A stretch of 64,000 bases of DNA from Pseudarthrobacter sulfonivorans (GCF_014712225.1 NZ_JACXBW010000001.1:372001-436000); one strand, 5' to 3'; numbered from the stretch's first letter, positions 53,543-62,610 are shown. A program made the numbers and translations. Notes: a model not told the origin generated them from the letters alone.

Positions 53543-55198
53543 ATGCCCGTCAGGCTCGACCGAAACTGTCAGACTGTCTGTGTGGCAAAGGGAACTCATC
53601 GCATATTTCCGGGCGCGGCTCCCGGCGTGGGCAAGACTTTCACCGTGCTGCCCAAGGCCGCCGCCCCGCTGACGCTCGGCCGCGCCCGGACAACGGCCGG
53701 CTTCATTCTCGCCGTGCTCCTGCCGGCACTCGCCACGTTTGTCCTTTCCCTGGCCCCGGATCTGAACCTTGCCACGCATGTGCTGGTCCATCTGACCGGG
53801 GTGATGGCAGTGGCCTTCGTCGGAGGGCTGTGGCCGGCGGTGGTGGCTGCGCTGCTGGACTCCCTGCTGCTCAACTACTTCGAGACGGACCCGGTGGGGA
53901 CGTTCAGCGTCAAAGATCCGCAGAACATTTTCGCGCTGCTGGTATTCCTTGGCTCAGCGATTGCGGTGTCCCTGCTGGTCGGACTCTCGGCCAGGCGCGC
54001 CCGCGAGGCCGCCCGCGCACGGTCCGAGGCTGCAACCCTGGCGGATCTGGCCCGGGAAGCGCTGATCGAGGATGATACGGTTCCCGCTTTTCTTAATAAG
54101 GTCCGGAAGACCTTCCAGGTCCAGTCCGCAGGGCTGTATACCCTGCCCGCGGATACCCTGCCCGCGGATACCCTGCCAGCGGCTACCCGCGGGGACTGGG
54201 TGCTTCAGGCCTACTCCGGCCAGGCGCCGCCCGCGTCCCCCGGCACCGGCGATCCCGCCGCCGGTGCCCCCGCCGCCGGCGCCGTTGAACTGGCGGACCC
54301 GGCGACTGCACTGGTGGTCGCCGGGAGGGACCTGACCGCGGGAGACCGGCGGCTGCTGACGGCCTACGGGTCCCACCTCCTCCTGCTGCGGCAGCGTCAG
54401 TCACTCCAGCTCAAGCTGCGCGAGACGGCAAAGCTGGCGGAGGGCAACAGCATTCGGACGTCCATTCTGCGCGCCGTCAGCCACGACCTGCGGACACCCC
54501 TGGCAGGAATAAAGCTTGCCGTCACAGCCCTGCGGCGCCAGAACGTGCGGCTCCCGGAGGAGGTCAGGGCCGAAATGCTCGAAACCATCGAGTCGTATTC
54601 AGACCGCCTTGAGTCCCTGGTGGGCAATCTTCTGGACATGTCCCGGATTTCGAGCGGTTCCGCGGCACCGCTCACAGCGCCGGTGACCTGGAGGGATGCC
54701 ATCGAAGAAGCGCTGCGGGGAATCCCCGCCGGTGCCATCAGGGTCGATCTCGCCCCGAACATGCCCGTCATCGACGCCGACCTGGGCATGCTGGAGCGGG
54801 TCATCGCCAACATCGCGGAGAACGCTTTGAAATACGCGCCGGGCGCCGACGTCGTCATCGTGGGCCCCTCCAGCGGCTCTGCCATGGCCACCCTCAACGG
54901 ACGTCCCTGCGGCGAACTGAGGATCGTCGATCATGGCCAGGGAGTTCCCGCCGCGAATGTCATCACCATGTTCGAACCCTTCCAACGCCTCGACGACGCC
55001 CCGGACGGCCTCGGAATAGGCCTGGGACTGGCGGTCGCAAAGGGTTTCACCGAGGCAATGGGCGGCGAACTGTCCGCCGAACCGACCCCCGGAGGGGGCC
55101 TGACGATGGTCATCCGGCTCCCGCTCTCCCCAGGACCCGAAAACGCACACCTCATCTCCGCGGATGACGGACACTCCACAGAAGACGGCGGGCGATGA
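53543..55198 (+). CDS. KdpD-like sensor histidine kinase lacking the KdpD/USP domains
   Basis: 551 residues (KdpD is about 850-900). Residues 16-36 match the start of KdpD including the P-loop GAAPGVGKT (24-32), but the next about 300 residues of KdpD and the USP domain are missing; the chain goes directly to the four DUF4118 membrane segments (about 50-150). A GAF-like part contains a 15-bp DNA repeat (DTLPA x3, about 198-212). HisKA His314 (SHDLRTPLAG) and ATPase N box (NIAENALKYA) and G boxes (GIGLGLAVAKGF) are intact. ATG 53543 has GAAGG. Confidence 0.85.
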   Translation: MPVRLDRNCQTVCVAKGTHRIFPGAAPGVGKTFTVLPKAAAPLTLGRARTTAGFILAVLLPALATFVLSLAPDLNLATHVLVHLTGVMAVAFVGGLWPAVVAALLDSLLLNYFETDPVGTFSVKDPQNIFALLVFLGSAIAVSLLVGLSARRAREAARARSEAATLADLAREALIEDDTVPAFLNKVRKTFQVQSAGLYTLPADTLPADTLPAATRGDWVLQAYSGQAPPASPGTGDPAAGAPAAGAVELADPATALVVAGRDLTAGDRRLLTAYGSHLLLLRQRQSLQLKLRETAKLAEGNSIRTSILRAVSHDLRTPLAGIKLAVTALRRQNVRLPEEVRAEMLETIESYSDRLESLVGNLLDMSRISSGSAAPLTAPVTWRDAIEEALRGIPAGAIRVDLAPNMPVIDADLGMLERVIANIAENALKYAPGADVVIVGPSSGSAMATLNGRPCGELRIVDHGQGVPAANVITMFEPFQRLDDAPDGLGIGLGLAVAKGFTEAMGGELSAEPTPGGGLTMVIRLPLSPGPENAHLISADDGHSTEDGGR

Positions 55199-55878
55199 GA
55201 ACAGTCCTCGTCGTCGACGATGAAGCCCAGCTCCTGCGGGCGCTGCAGGTCAATCTGCACGCGGAGGGGTATGCGGTGCTTACCGCCCTGGACGGAGCCA
55301 CTGCCCTCCAGCACGCCGAAAACAGCCGGCCGGACATCATCGTGCTGGACCTTGGCCTGCCTGACATCAACGGGGTGGACGTCATTACCAGAATCCGCCG
55401 GTCCAGCAACACACCAATTATTGTGCTGTCTGCCCGGCACGGATCCGTGGACAAAGTCCGGGCCCTCGACGCGGGAGCCGATGACTACGTGACCAAGCCG
55501 TTCGGGCTGGACGAACTCCTTGCGCGGTTGCGGGTGGCCGAACGCCGGCTCAGTTCCTCCGACGGAGGCGCGCAGGTGAGGACGGTCGACGTCGGGGACT
55601 TCCAGGTGAACCTGGCCAGCCAAAAGGTGACCCGCGACGGGGCACCGGTACGGCTTACCCCGCGGGAATGGGCCATCCTGCAGCTGCTGGTCCGCAACCC
55701 GGGACGGCTCATAACGCAGCAGCAGATGCTGACGAAGATCTGGGGCCCGGGCTATGGCAACGAAACCCACTACCTGCGGGTGTACATGGGGCAGCTGCGC
55801 CGCAAACTTGAAGCCGACCCGGCCCGGCCCAGGCACCTGCTCACCGAGGCCGGCATGGGGTACCGCTTCGAACCGTAA
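55195..55878 (+). CDS. KdpE-like response regulator
   Basis: 227 residues, OmpR family. Receiver domain with Asp52 as phosphoacceptor (VLDLGLPDINGVD) and TKPFG lysine; C-terminal winged helix (VRLTPREWAILQLLVRNPGRLITQQQMLTKIWGPGYGNETHYLRVYMGQLRRKLE). Overlaps the kinase by 4 nt. Probably controls the transporter gene downstream. Confidence 0.9.
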   Translation: MRTVLVVDDEAQLLRALQVNLHAEGYAVLTALDGATALQHAENSRPDIIVLDLGLPDINGVDVITRIRRSSNTPIIVLSARHGSVDKVRALDAGADDYVTKPFGLDELLARLRVAERRLSSSDGGAQVRTVDVGDFQVNLASQKVTRDGAPVRLTPREWAILQLLVRNPGRLITQQQMLTKIWGPGYGNETHYLRVYMGQLRRKLEADPARPRHLLTEAGMGYRFEP

Positions 55879-55981
55879 ATGATTCGTCAATAATTTCGTC
55901 TTTCCCGGGTCGGCATTTTCCGCCGGTGTTAGCTTCGGAGTGTGATCGCGGGTGCGTGTGTATGCACCCGGAAAGGACTCC

Positions 55982-57958
55982 ATGACCACGTTGAGCAGGA
56001 CCCCGACAGACCCGTCGGCCCCGCGTCCGCACGGCAAAACTGCCCTGCGAAACTGGCTCCTCTTCGGGCTGCAGGACAGCAAGGGCACGCATCAGGGCCC
56101 GGGCGGGGTGACCACCGCCCACGAGAAGAAGCACACATGGTGGCAGGTCATGTGCCTGACCGGTGTGGACTACTTCTCCACCCTGGGCTACCAGCCCGCC
56201 ATCGCGGCCCTGGCCGCGGGCGTCATCTCCCCGCTGGCCACCATCGTGCTGGTCCTTGTGACGCTGCTCGGAGCGTTGCCCGTCTACCGGCGCGTGGCCG
56301 GGGAAAGCCACCGCGGCGAGGGCTCCATCGCCATGCTGGAGCGGCTTCTGCCCCGCTGGAGCGGCAAGCTCTTCGTCCTGGTCCTCCTGGGCTTCGCGGC
56401 CACGGACTTCATGATCACCATGACCCTGTCCGCCGCCGACGCCACGGCCCACCTGATCCAGAACCCCCTAGCCCCCGGTTGGCTGGCGGGACAGAACATC
56501 ACCGTCACCCTCTTCCTGCTGGCGCTGCTCGCTGCGGTGTTCCTGCGCGGTTTCAAGGAAGCCATCGGCGTCGCCGTTGTCCTGGTGGTCCTCTATCTGG
56601 GCCTCAACGCCGTCGTCGTCGTCCTGACGCTGTTCGAGGTGTTCACCCACACCGCTGCCGTCGGTGACTGGTGGCAGGCACTGACCACCTCGCACGGCAA
56701 CCCGTTCATGGTGATCGGCATCGCCGTGCTCGTCTTCCCGAAGCTGGCGCTCGGCCTATCGGGTTTTGAAACCGGGGTGGCGGTCATGCCGCAGATCCGG
56801 GGAGCGGAAACCGACACCGAGGCGAACCCCGCGGGCCGGATCAAGGGCGCCCGGCGGCTGCTGACCACGGCTGCGGTAATCATGAGCGCGTTCCTGGTCA
56901 CCACTTCCTTCATCACCGTGGTGCTGATCCCGCAGCAGGAATTTGAACCCGGCGGCCAGGCCAACGGCCGGGCCCTGGCCTTCCTGGCGCACGAATACCT
57001 CGGCGTCGGCTTCGGCACCGTCTACGACATCAGCACCATCGCCATCCTCTGGTTCGCAGGCGCTTCCGCCATGGCCGGGCTGCTGAACCTGGTCCCGCGG
57101 TACCTGCCGCGCTACGGCATGGCGCCGGGATGGGCCAAAGCCGTCCGCCCCCTGGTCCTGGTGTTCACCCTGATCGGGTTCCTCATCACCTTCCTGTTCA
57201 AGGCCGACGTCGATGCCCAGGGCGGCGCGTACGCCACCGGGGTGCTGGTGCTGATGACCTCCGCCGCCGTGGCGGTCACCCTCTCGGCCCGGCGCAGCCG
57301 GCAGCGCAAGCGCACAGTCGGCTTCGGGATCATCGCTGTGGTGTTCATTTACACCACCATCGCGAACATCTTCGAACGCCCCGAAGGCATTCGGATCGCC
57401 GCCGTCTTCATCGCCGGGATCATCATCATCTCCCTGCTGTCCCGGATCCGCCGCTCCTTTGAACTGCACGCCACCCATGTGCACATGGACCGGCAGGCAC
57501 TGGAGTTCATGTCAGAGGTGGTGGACGGGCCGCTGGCCATCATTTCCCACGAACCGCTCAGGACCAGCGCTGCCGCGTACGAGGACAAGCTCACCTCGGC
57601 GATCGAAGTCAGCCATCTTCCGTTGAACCACCAGGCGCTGTTCCTGGAAGTTATCGTGGACGACTCTTCGGACTTCGAGACCGAACTGCACGTCCGCGGC
57701 GTGGAGCGGCACGGCTACCGGATTTTGGAAGTCCACGGCCCCGTGGTCCCGAACACCATCGCCTCGGTGCTGCTCCACATCAGGGACGTGACCGGGCTGA
57801 TGCCGCACATCTACTTCCGCTGGACCGAAGGGAATCCGGTGACGAATCTCTTGCGGTTCCTGTTCCTGGGCGAGGGTGAGATCGCTCCCGTCACCCGCGA
57901 AGTCCTGCGGGAGGCCGTGCCGGAGGTCACCAACCGCCCCTGGGTCCACGTCGGCTGA
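55982..57958 (+). CDS. APC-superfamily transporter, KimA-like
   Basis: 658 residues. Twelve predicted membrane segments (about 45-480) beginning [31 protein letters not shown], then a soluble domain of about 175 residues ([31 protein letters not shown]...). This membrane-plus-soluble layout resembles potassium transporters KimA/KUP rather than plain amino-acid permeases. Position right after KdpDE-like genes supports potassium uptake (inference). ATG 55982 has GGAAAGGA. The kdpFABC genes are not in the window. Confidence 0.78.
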   Translation: MTTLSRTPTDPSAPRPHGKTALRNWLLFGLQDSKGTHQGPGGVTTAHEKKHTWWQVMCLTGVDYFSTLGYQPAIAALAAGVISPLATIVLVLVTLLGALPVYRRVAGESHRGEGSIAMLERLLPRWSGKLFVLVLLGFAATDFMITMTLSAADATAHLIQNPLAPGWLAGQNITVTLFLLALLAAVFLRGFKEAIGVAVVLVVLYLGLNAVVVVLTLFEVFTHTAAVGDWWQALTTSHGNPFMVIGIAVLVFPKLALGLSGFETGVAVMPQIRGAETDTEANPAGRIKGARRLLTTAAVIMSAFLVTTSFITVVLIPQQEFEPGGQANGRALAFLAHEYLGVGFGTVYDISTIAILWFAGASAMAGLLNLVPRYLPRYGMAPGWAKAVRPLVLVFTLIGFLITFLFKADVDAQGGAYATGVLVLMTSAAVAVTLSARRSRQRKRTVGFGIIAVVFIYTTIANIFERPEGIRIAAVFIAGIIIISLLSRIRRSFELHATHVHMDRQALEFMSEVVDGPLAIISHEPLRTSAAAYEDKLTSAIEVSHLPLNHQALFLEVIVDDSSDFETELHVRGVERHGYRILEVHGPVVPNTIASVLLHIRDVTGLMPHIYFRWTEGNPVTNLLRFLFLGEGEIAPVTREVLREAVPEVTNRPWVHVG

Positions 57959-57971
57959 CCGGAACTGCACC

Positions 57972-58343
57972 ATGAGTTGGCGTGATGTGGGCGGAGAAGG
58001 CGGGGTCAGGTTCGATGCTCCGGCTTACGAGGTGGTGGGTTACCAGGGCCGCGGCGTGGACGGCGCCGCGTATTTGCCGAGCGCCGGCATCGTGTTCCTG
58101 GACGCCGCCGGGGACCCGTGGTGGATCATCTTCCAGGAATCCCCCGGCGTAGATTCCCGCCGGGCCCAGGTTCGCGGTGACGTCCTGGCCTGCAGCGAGC
58201 ACCACGATGAACTCGTCCACGTGCGGATCCTTGCCGCAGATGTGCTCCGTGTCGACGCCGATGCCGCCTTCCGGCAGAACGCACCAGTCAGCTTTGAGGA
58301 AGCCGCCGAAGTCGCCGCCCGCATCCCCGGCCCCGTTGGCTAA
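57972..58343 (+). CDS. Hypothetical protein
   Basis: 123 residues from ATG 57972. Pattern SAGIVFLDAAGDPWWIIFQESPGVDSRRAQVRGDVLACSEHHDELVHVRILAADVLRV suggests a small alpha/beta protein. No known motif. 13 nt after the transporter gene, so probably co-transcribed. Confidence 0.6.
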   Translation: MSWRDVGGEGGVRFDAPAYEVVGYQGRGVDGAAYLPSAGIVFLDAAGDPWWIIFQESPGVDSRRAQVRGDVLACSEHHDELVHVRILAADVLRVDADAAFRQNAPVSFEEAAEVAARIPGPVG

Positions 58344-58347
58344 ACCT

Positions 58348-58461
58348 CATCCACTGCTCCGTAACCGCCGTTTTGGGCGCCCATTCGGCCCTAGGGCCCA
58401 CGCCGGCAGGGTTCCCTGGCCGAGCTTGCGAGGTGAGGGTGCCGGTGGGGATCAATGGATG
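58348..58461. repeat. Palindrome A, copy 5 (hybrid, 114 bp)
   Basis: Same hybrid structure as copy 2: left half CACTGCTCCGTAACCGCC, then the segment with GGTTCCCTGGCCGAGC and GCGAGGTGAGGG, ending CAATGGATG. Lies between convergent genes, 3 bp before the acetyltransferase stop. Confidence 0.75.
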
Positions 58462-58464
58462 GGG

Positions 58465-59022
58465 TTAGTGCTGCCGGGCGCGCCATTCATCTTCGAGGAT
58501 CGCATAGACCAGCTCCGTGGCCCACTGGCCCTTGTACCGCCATTTGTCCACCAGCCGGGCCTCCAACCGCATGCCCAGCCGTTCGCAGAGGGCGGCGGAA
58601 GCCGTGTTCAGTGCGTCGAGCCGCGCCTCAATCCGATGGAAGCCCAGGTCCTCGAACCCAACCCTCAGCACCGCATCCGCGGCCTCTGCCGCATACCCTT
58701 TGCCCCTCGCCGCCGGTGCCAGGCTCCAGCCGATTTCGGCCTGCCCGGTCCCCTCCAGCCACTTGAGCACCACCTCGCCCAGCAGTCCGGGCGAGTCCTG
58801 GGCCTCGACAGCCAAGGCCAGCCAGTCACCCTCCTTCTCGAAGACAAAGTTGGCGTATTTCCCGACGTACTCCATGGACTGGGTATAGGTCTTGGCTTCC
58901 CGTGGCAGGAACCGGGCCGTCTCGGGCAGCGAGTGGTACGCGTGGAAGGCGTCCAAATCCGCGCCTTCGAAACGCCGCAGGACCAAGCGGTCAGTGCGGA
59001 TCGGCAAAGTGATCTCAGGCAT
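58465..59022 (-). CDS. GNAT-family acetyltransferase (RimJ/RimL type)
   Basis: 185 residues. ITLPIRTDRLVLRRFEGADLDAFHAYHS at the start; acetyl-CoA loop AEIGWSLAPAARGKGYAAEAADAVLRVGFEDLGFHRIEARLDALNTASAALCERLGM. ATG 59022 (MPEITL). Acceptor unknown. Confidence 0.88.
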   Translation of the reverse strand: MPEITLPIRTDRLVLRRFEGADLDAFHAYHSLPETARFLPREAKTYTQSMEYVGKYANFVFEKEGDWLALAVEAQDSPGLLGEVVLKWLEGTGQAEIGWSLAPAARGKGYAAEAADAVLRVGFEDLGFHRIEARLDALNTASAALCERLGMRLEARLVDKWRYKGQWATELVYAILEDEWRARQH

Positions 59023-59045
59023 GGACTGAACGCTACCCGCACCCC

Positions 59046-59107
59046 CATCCGTTGCTCCGTAAGCGCCGTTTTGAGCGCCCAAAAGGGCCGTTACGGAGCA
59101 GTGGATG
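59046..59107. repeat. 62-bp palindrome A, copy 6 (overlaps ackA end)
   Basis: The minus-strand codons CCA-TCC-ACT-GCT-CCG-TAA inside the repeat give PSTAP and the stop of ackA. Confidence 0.85.
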
Positions 59108-60257
59108 GGTGGACGACGGCGGCGGTCGCCTCCGCGATGGCCTGTTCCTCGTCGGTGGGCACCACCAGAACAGGAATTGCCGACTCAGGTGTGGAAATCA
59201 CGCGCGGTTCCTTGGACCGCTGACTGTTCAGGCCGGCGTCGAGCTCTATGCCCAGCGCGCCCAGCTTGTCCGCCACCAGGGCGCGGAACTGGTACGAATT
59301 TTCGCCGATGCCCGCGGTAAATACGAGCGCCTTCGCGCCGCCGACCGCCACGTGATAGCCGCCGATGTACTTGGCCAGCCGGTAGGACGTGACCGCGAGC
59401 GCCATGGACGCTTTGGCATCGCCCGCCTCGGAGGCCTCCACAACGGAGCGCATGTCGTTGTTGCCGGCCAGGCCCTTCAGCCCGGATTCACGGTTGAGCA
59501 TGGTGTCGATGTCCTCCGGCGTCCAGCCGGCCCGCCCGAGGAACACCAGGATGGAGGGATCCAGGTCGCCCGAGCGGGTGCCCATCACCAGGCCTTCAAG
59601 CGGCGTGAAGCCCATGGACGTATCCACGGATTTGCCGCCCCGGATGGCCGTGACGGAGGCGCCGTTCCCGAGGTGGGCGATGACGCCGTCGAACTCGTCC
59701 ACCGGAACGCCCAGCAGCCCGGCGGCCCGGTGCGTGACGTACTCGTGCGAGGTGCCGTGGAAGCCGTAGCGGCGGATGCCGTGGTTGGTGTACAGCTCGT
59801 CGGGGACGGCGTACCGCCAGGCGTGCTCGGGGAGGCTGCGGTGGAAAGCGGTGTCGAACACGGCAACCTGCGGCAGGTCCGGCCATTTCCTGGTGATGGC
59901 GCGGATGCCCAGCACGTTGGCGGGGTTGTGCAGCGGGGCCAGCGGGTTGAGCCGCTCGATGGCGCGGGTGATCTCGTTGTCGATCAGGACGGGCTCGGCG
60001 AACCGCTCCCCGCCGTGCACCACGCGGTGGCCAACAGCGCCCAGCTCAAGGTCGCCGAGTTCGGCGTGGATGGCCGCGCCCACCTGCTCCAGCGCCTCCG
60101 CGTGGTCCCGGGGACCCTCGATTTCGCCGTCGCCATCGCCGCCGTTGCCCATGCCGATCTTCTCGATCAGCCCTTCGGTCAGCACACTGCCGGCGGCGAC
60201 ATCGCGCACCTGGTACTTGAGCGAGGACGAGCCGGAATTGATGACGAGCACAAGCAT
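59091..60257 (-). CDS. ackA: Acetate kinase
   Basis: 388 residues. LVLVINSGSSSLKYQV at the start, RYGFHGTSHEYV, IAHLGNGASVTAIRGGKSVDTSMGFTPLEGLVMGTRSGDLDP, and VFTAGIGENS: all acetate kinase signatures. Converts acetyl-phosphate and ADP to acetate and ATP. No pta or xfp gene is adjacent on the upstream side. The last five residues come from repeat A. Confidence 0.96.
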   Translation of the reverse strand: MLVLVINSGSSSLKYQVRDVAAGSVLTEGLIEKIGMGNGGDGDGEIEGPRDHAEALEQVGAAIHAELGDLELGAVGHRVVHGGERFAEPVLIDNEITRAIERLNPLAPLHNPANVLGIRAITRKWPDLPQVAVFDTAFHRSLPEHAWRYAVPDELYTNHGIRRYGFHGTSHEYVTHRAAGLLGVPVDEFDGVIAHLGNGASVTAIRGGKSVDTSMGFTPLEGLVMGTRSGDLDPSILVFLGRAGWTPEDIDTMLNRESGLKGLAGNNDMRSVVEASEAGDAKASMALAVTSYRLAKYIGGYHVAVGGAKALVFTAGIGENSYQFRALVADKLGALGIELDAGLNSQRSKEPRVISTPESAIPVLVVPTDEEQAIAEATAAVVHPSTAP

Positions 60258-60341
60258 GGGGGCCTCCTGAGCCTTGCTGGCGTGGTTACTGCCACTATAT
60301 GTACTGCCAGCCCGTGTTGGGCGGGACCACCAGTGGTGATG

Positions 60342-60647
60342 TCAGCCCCCCGCGATGTCCCGCAGGGTCTGCAGATGCTCTTCCCATGCTGTCCGCCCGG
60401 CCGGAGTCACACTCGCCGCGGTCCGCGGCATCTTGCCTGCAAAGCTCTTCCTGATCCTCACATAGCCGGCCTTTTCCAGGACGGCCAACTGCTTGCTGAG
60501 GACGGAGTCGCTGACCTGGATGGCGTCCCGCAGGTCCTTGAAATCCATCGATTCCGCGCCGGCCAGGGCGGCCATGATGGAGAACCGGACCGGCGCGTGG
60601 ATGAGGTCGTTGAGCCGGTGGCGGGGATGGTCCGCGGCCGTGCTCAT
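60342..60647 (-). CDS. Winged-helix transcriptional regulator (MarR/ArsR-like)
   Basis: 101 residues: RLNDLIHAPVRFSIMAALAGAESMDFKDLRDAIQVSDSVLSKQLAVLEKAGYVRIRKSFAGKMPRTAASVTPAGRTAWEEHLQTLR, the single winged-helix family that usually sits with a small membrane protein. Overlaps the gene at 60644 (ATGA). Likely binds the palindrome at 61132. Confidence 0.87.
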   Translation of the reverse strand: MSTAADHPRHRLNDLIHAPVRFSIMAALAGAESMDFKDLRDAIQVSDSVLSKQLAVLEKAGYVRIRKSFAGKMPRTAASVTPAGRTAWEEHLQTLRDIAGG

Positions 60648-61087
60648 GCCCGCAGCTCGCGGAAGGCCCCTGCCAGGCCCACTCCTGCGAGTACGACGGC
60701 GGCGCTTGCGTAATACCAGAGGTTTCCGTCGCGGAAGAGGCTGACTCCCGCCCCCAGTGCGATGCCGTAGAGAACCATGTAGGCACCCAAAGACGTCAGG
60801 AACCGCTTGGTGAATCCGGCCTTGGTGGACCGCTGGAACATGGGCCAGATGCAGGCCGTGGCCGCGGCCCAGATTCCTACGGCGGCGGCGAGCATGGGCG
60901 CACCGTACCCGGTGTGGGACACGATGTGCATGCCGACCATCAGCATGGAGCCCAGGATGGCGAGGCTGGTGAACACCATGGCAACGGGCCACGCGGCAGC
61001 GTTGATGGAGGTGGCACCGATTGACTGCGCCTTCGCCAGGAGCTCCTGCGCCTCGGCAGGGGTGGGGCTGCGGGTTGCCTCGTCCAT
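60644..61087 (-). CDS. Four-segment membrane protein co-transcribed with the regulator
   Basis: 147 residues. Segments: AAAWPVAMVFTSLAILGSMLMVGMHIV, APMLAAAVGIWAAATACIWPMF, FLTSLGAYMVLYGIALGAGVSLF, and WYYASAAVVLAGVGLAGAF. ATG 61087 (MDEATRSP) has GAAAGG. Function unknown. Confidence 0.75.
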   Translation of the reverse strand: MDEATRSPTPAEAQELLAKAQSIGATSINAAAWPVAMVFTSLAILGSMLMVGMHIVSHTGYGAPMLAAAVGIWAAATACIWPMFQRSTKAGFTKRFLTSLGAYMVLYGIALGAGVSLFRDGNLWYYASAAVVLAGVGLAGAFRELRA

Positions 61088-61131
61088 GGTGTTGCCTTTC
61101 GGTGGCGGTGGCGGTTGCTGCGTCCAGTCTA

Positions 61132-61165
61132 GGAAAGTACTTTCCATTGCGTCAAGTACTTTCCA
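61132..61165. promoter_or_regulatory. Operator of the winged-helix regulator
   Basis: Perfect palindrome GGAAAGTACTTTCC (61132-61145) followed by a second AAGTACTTTCC (61155-61165), upstream of the operon. Copies are 22 bp apart, about two helical turns. Confidence 0.6.
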
Positions 61166-61254
61166 CACCGCGTTACGTCAGCGGCCCGTTGCGTCAGCGG
61201 CCCGAGCCTGCATAGAGTCGGCGGACACGTTGCACTACGCAGAGAGGGACTTCC

Positions 61255-61524
61255 ATGCCGAACGACACCACTCAGCCCGACAACTCCAACCCGGACGCCG
61301 AGACCGCGGATTCCGCCAACACCGGCGGAACGCAGGACCCCACCGGCGTTGAAGGCGCCAACCCGGCCCTGGACGACACCGGAAAGCCCAAAGCCGCGGA
61401 AGTGGGCGATGCCGCGGAACAGCCAGAAGATCCGCAGAACCTGGACCTCACGCCCGAAGGCCTGTCCGATGAGCCGGCCAAGCAGGAGGACCCGGACAGC
61501 CTGGCCAAGCCAGAGAACAGCTAG
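61255..61524 (+). CDS. Small acidic, disordered protein
   Basis: 89 residues, rich in Asp, Glu, Pro, Asn and Thr, with no hydrophobic core. GAGAGGGA precedes the ATG. No family recognised. Confidence 0.6.
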   Translation: MPNDTTQPDNSNPDAETADSANTGGTQDPTGVEGANPALDDTGKPKAAEVGDAAEQPEDPQNLDLTPEGLSDEPAKQEDPDSLAKPENS

Positions 61525-61550
61525 GGCCTCTAACCTCCACTGATCTTCCC

Positions 61551-61605
61551 CGAGATGGCATTTCGCGGCATTGTCTTCGCCGAACGTTGCCGCGAAGTAC
61601 CATCT
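61551..61605. terminator. Inverted repeat between convergent genes
   Basis: Arms GAGATGGCATTTCGCGGCA and TGCCGCGAAGTACCATCTC (few mismatches), centre of about 17 nt. Confidence 0.6.
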
Positions 61606-61643
61606 CGTTGCTCACCGTCCCGGACTTTGGCCTTCGCATCCGC

Positions 61644-61889
61644 TCAGTCCACGGCTTCCAGGGGCTCCACCGCCTCCACCGAGATCAGCACAATCCCGAG
61701 GTCCCGGACCTTTGTGAGCACGCCAAACAGCGCTGCCTGATCCGGGACGACACCGCAGAGTTTGGTGGTGCCGTCGCCTTCCTGGCTCAGCGCGAGGTCA
61801 TCGAACCAGGCCGACCAGCGCTGGTCCAAGTGCCCGCCGATACGGATTTCGTATCGGGTGGGCACCTCATGCTTTGGGGACGCTGTCAT
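61644..61889 (-). CDS. Conserved hypothetical protein
   Basis: 81 residues: YEIRIGGHLDQRWSAWFDDLALSQEGDGTTKLCGVVPDQAALFGVLTKVRDLGIVLISVEA. This pattern is frequent in actinobacteria, often beside a LuxR-type or membrane-protein gene. Function unknown. Confidence 0.75.
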   Translation of the reverse strand: MTASPKHEVPTRYEIRIGGHLDQRWSAWFDDLALSQEGDGTTKLCGVVPDQAALFGVLTKVRDLGIVLISVEAVEPLEAVD

Positions 61890-61920
61890 GATGCACCGGC
61901 TCGCTCGGCCGTCCGGATGC

Positions 61921-62610
61921 TCACTTGGCTCGTTCCGGCTGGACCGGGGAACCTTCCCTGCCGGATACCGGCAGGGAAGCCGCCGGGCGGAGGCCGCTCC
62001 ACAGGGAATACCCGAGGCCGATCAGTGCCACGCCGATGGGCACGGCGAACAGCCTGTCGTTTATTTGCGGCAGCAGCGGGAGGAAGAGGGTTGCCACGGA
62101 CCCGGCGGCGAGCAGCGCCGCGGCCCACCGGGCAAGCACCTTGGCGCGGAACAGTGCGATCCCGAAGACCAGCCCGCCACCAAGGAACGTGACCGCCGAC
62201 GCGAGGTTGAGGACGAACATCAGGCCGATGTCGCCGCTGACGGGATCCCCCATGACCGTGGCGAAGACGTCGTTGACGTACCTGGGCGTGGTGCGGGCAA
62301 TGGTCGGCAGGACAACCGCCCCGATGACTTCGACGCTGAACATGATGAGGTAGCCGGCGCCAAAGATGAGGTAGCCGATCAGCCCGAGCACCCCGGCCTG
62401 GGTCACCTGGCGGAGGTACATGCCGGTGACGCCGACGAGCGCCAGGCCGGACATCAGCACCTTCAGGGATTGGCGGAGCGTGTACTCCGTGGTGGTGGCG
62501 AACTCTGCATCCAGGTGGGGGTGGTTGATCTGGACGCCGATGAACAGCAGGCCCGCGGCGGCTGCGGACAGCCCTGCCCAGCGGGTGAGTTTGGTGGTGG
62601 TGATGGACAT
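61921..62610 (-). CDS. Multi-pass membrane protein, unknown
   Basis: 229 residues with about six hydrophobic segments (LSAAAAGLLFIGVQI, LMSGLALVGVTGMYL, GVLGLIGYLIFGAGYLIMFSVEVIGAVVL, IGLMFVLNLASAVTFLGGGLVFGIALF, WAAALLAAGSVATLFLPLL, LFAVPIGVALIGLGYSLW). Located between the 81-residue gene and the LuxR gene on the same strand. Confidence 0.75.
   Translation of the reverse strand: MSITTTKLTRWAGLSAAAAGLLFIGVQINHPHLDAEFATTTEYTLRQSLKVLMSGLALVGVTGMYLRQVTQAGVLGLIGYLIFGAGYLIMFSVEVIGAVVLPTIARTTPRYVNDVFATVMGDPVSGDIGLMFVLNLASAVTFLGGGLVFGIALFRAKVLARWAAALLAAGSVATLFLPLLPQINDRLFAVPIGVALIGLGYSLWSGLRPAASLPVSGREGSPVQPERAK

Noticed and set aside
55879..55981. c-di-AMP (ydaO-type) riboswitch before the KimA-like gene
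   Set aside because: The gap is only about 100 nt and I see none of the conserved ydaO core; too short for the aptamer.
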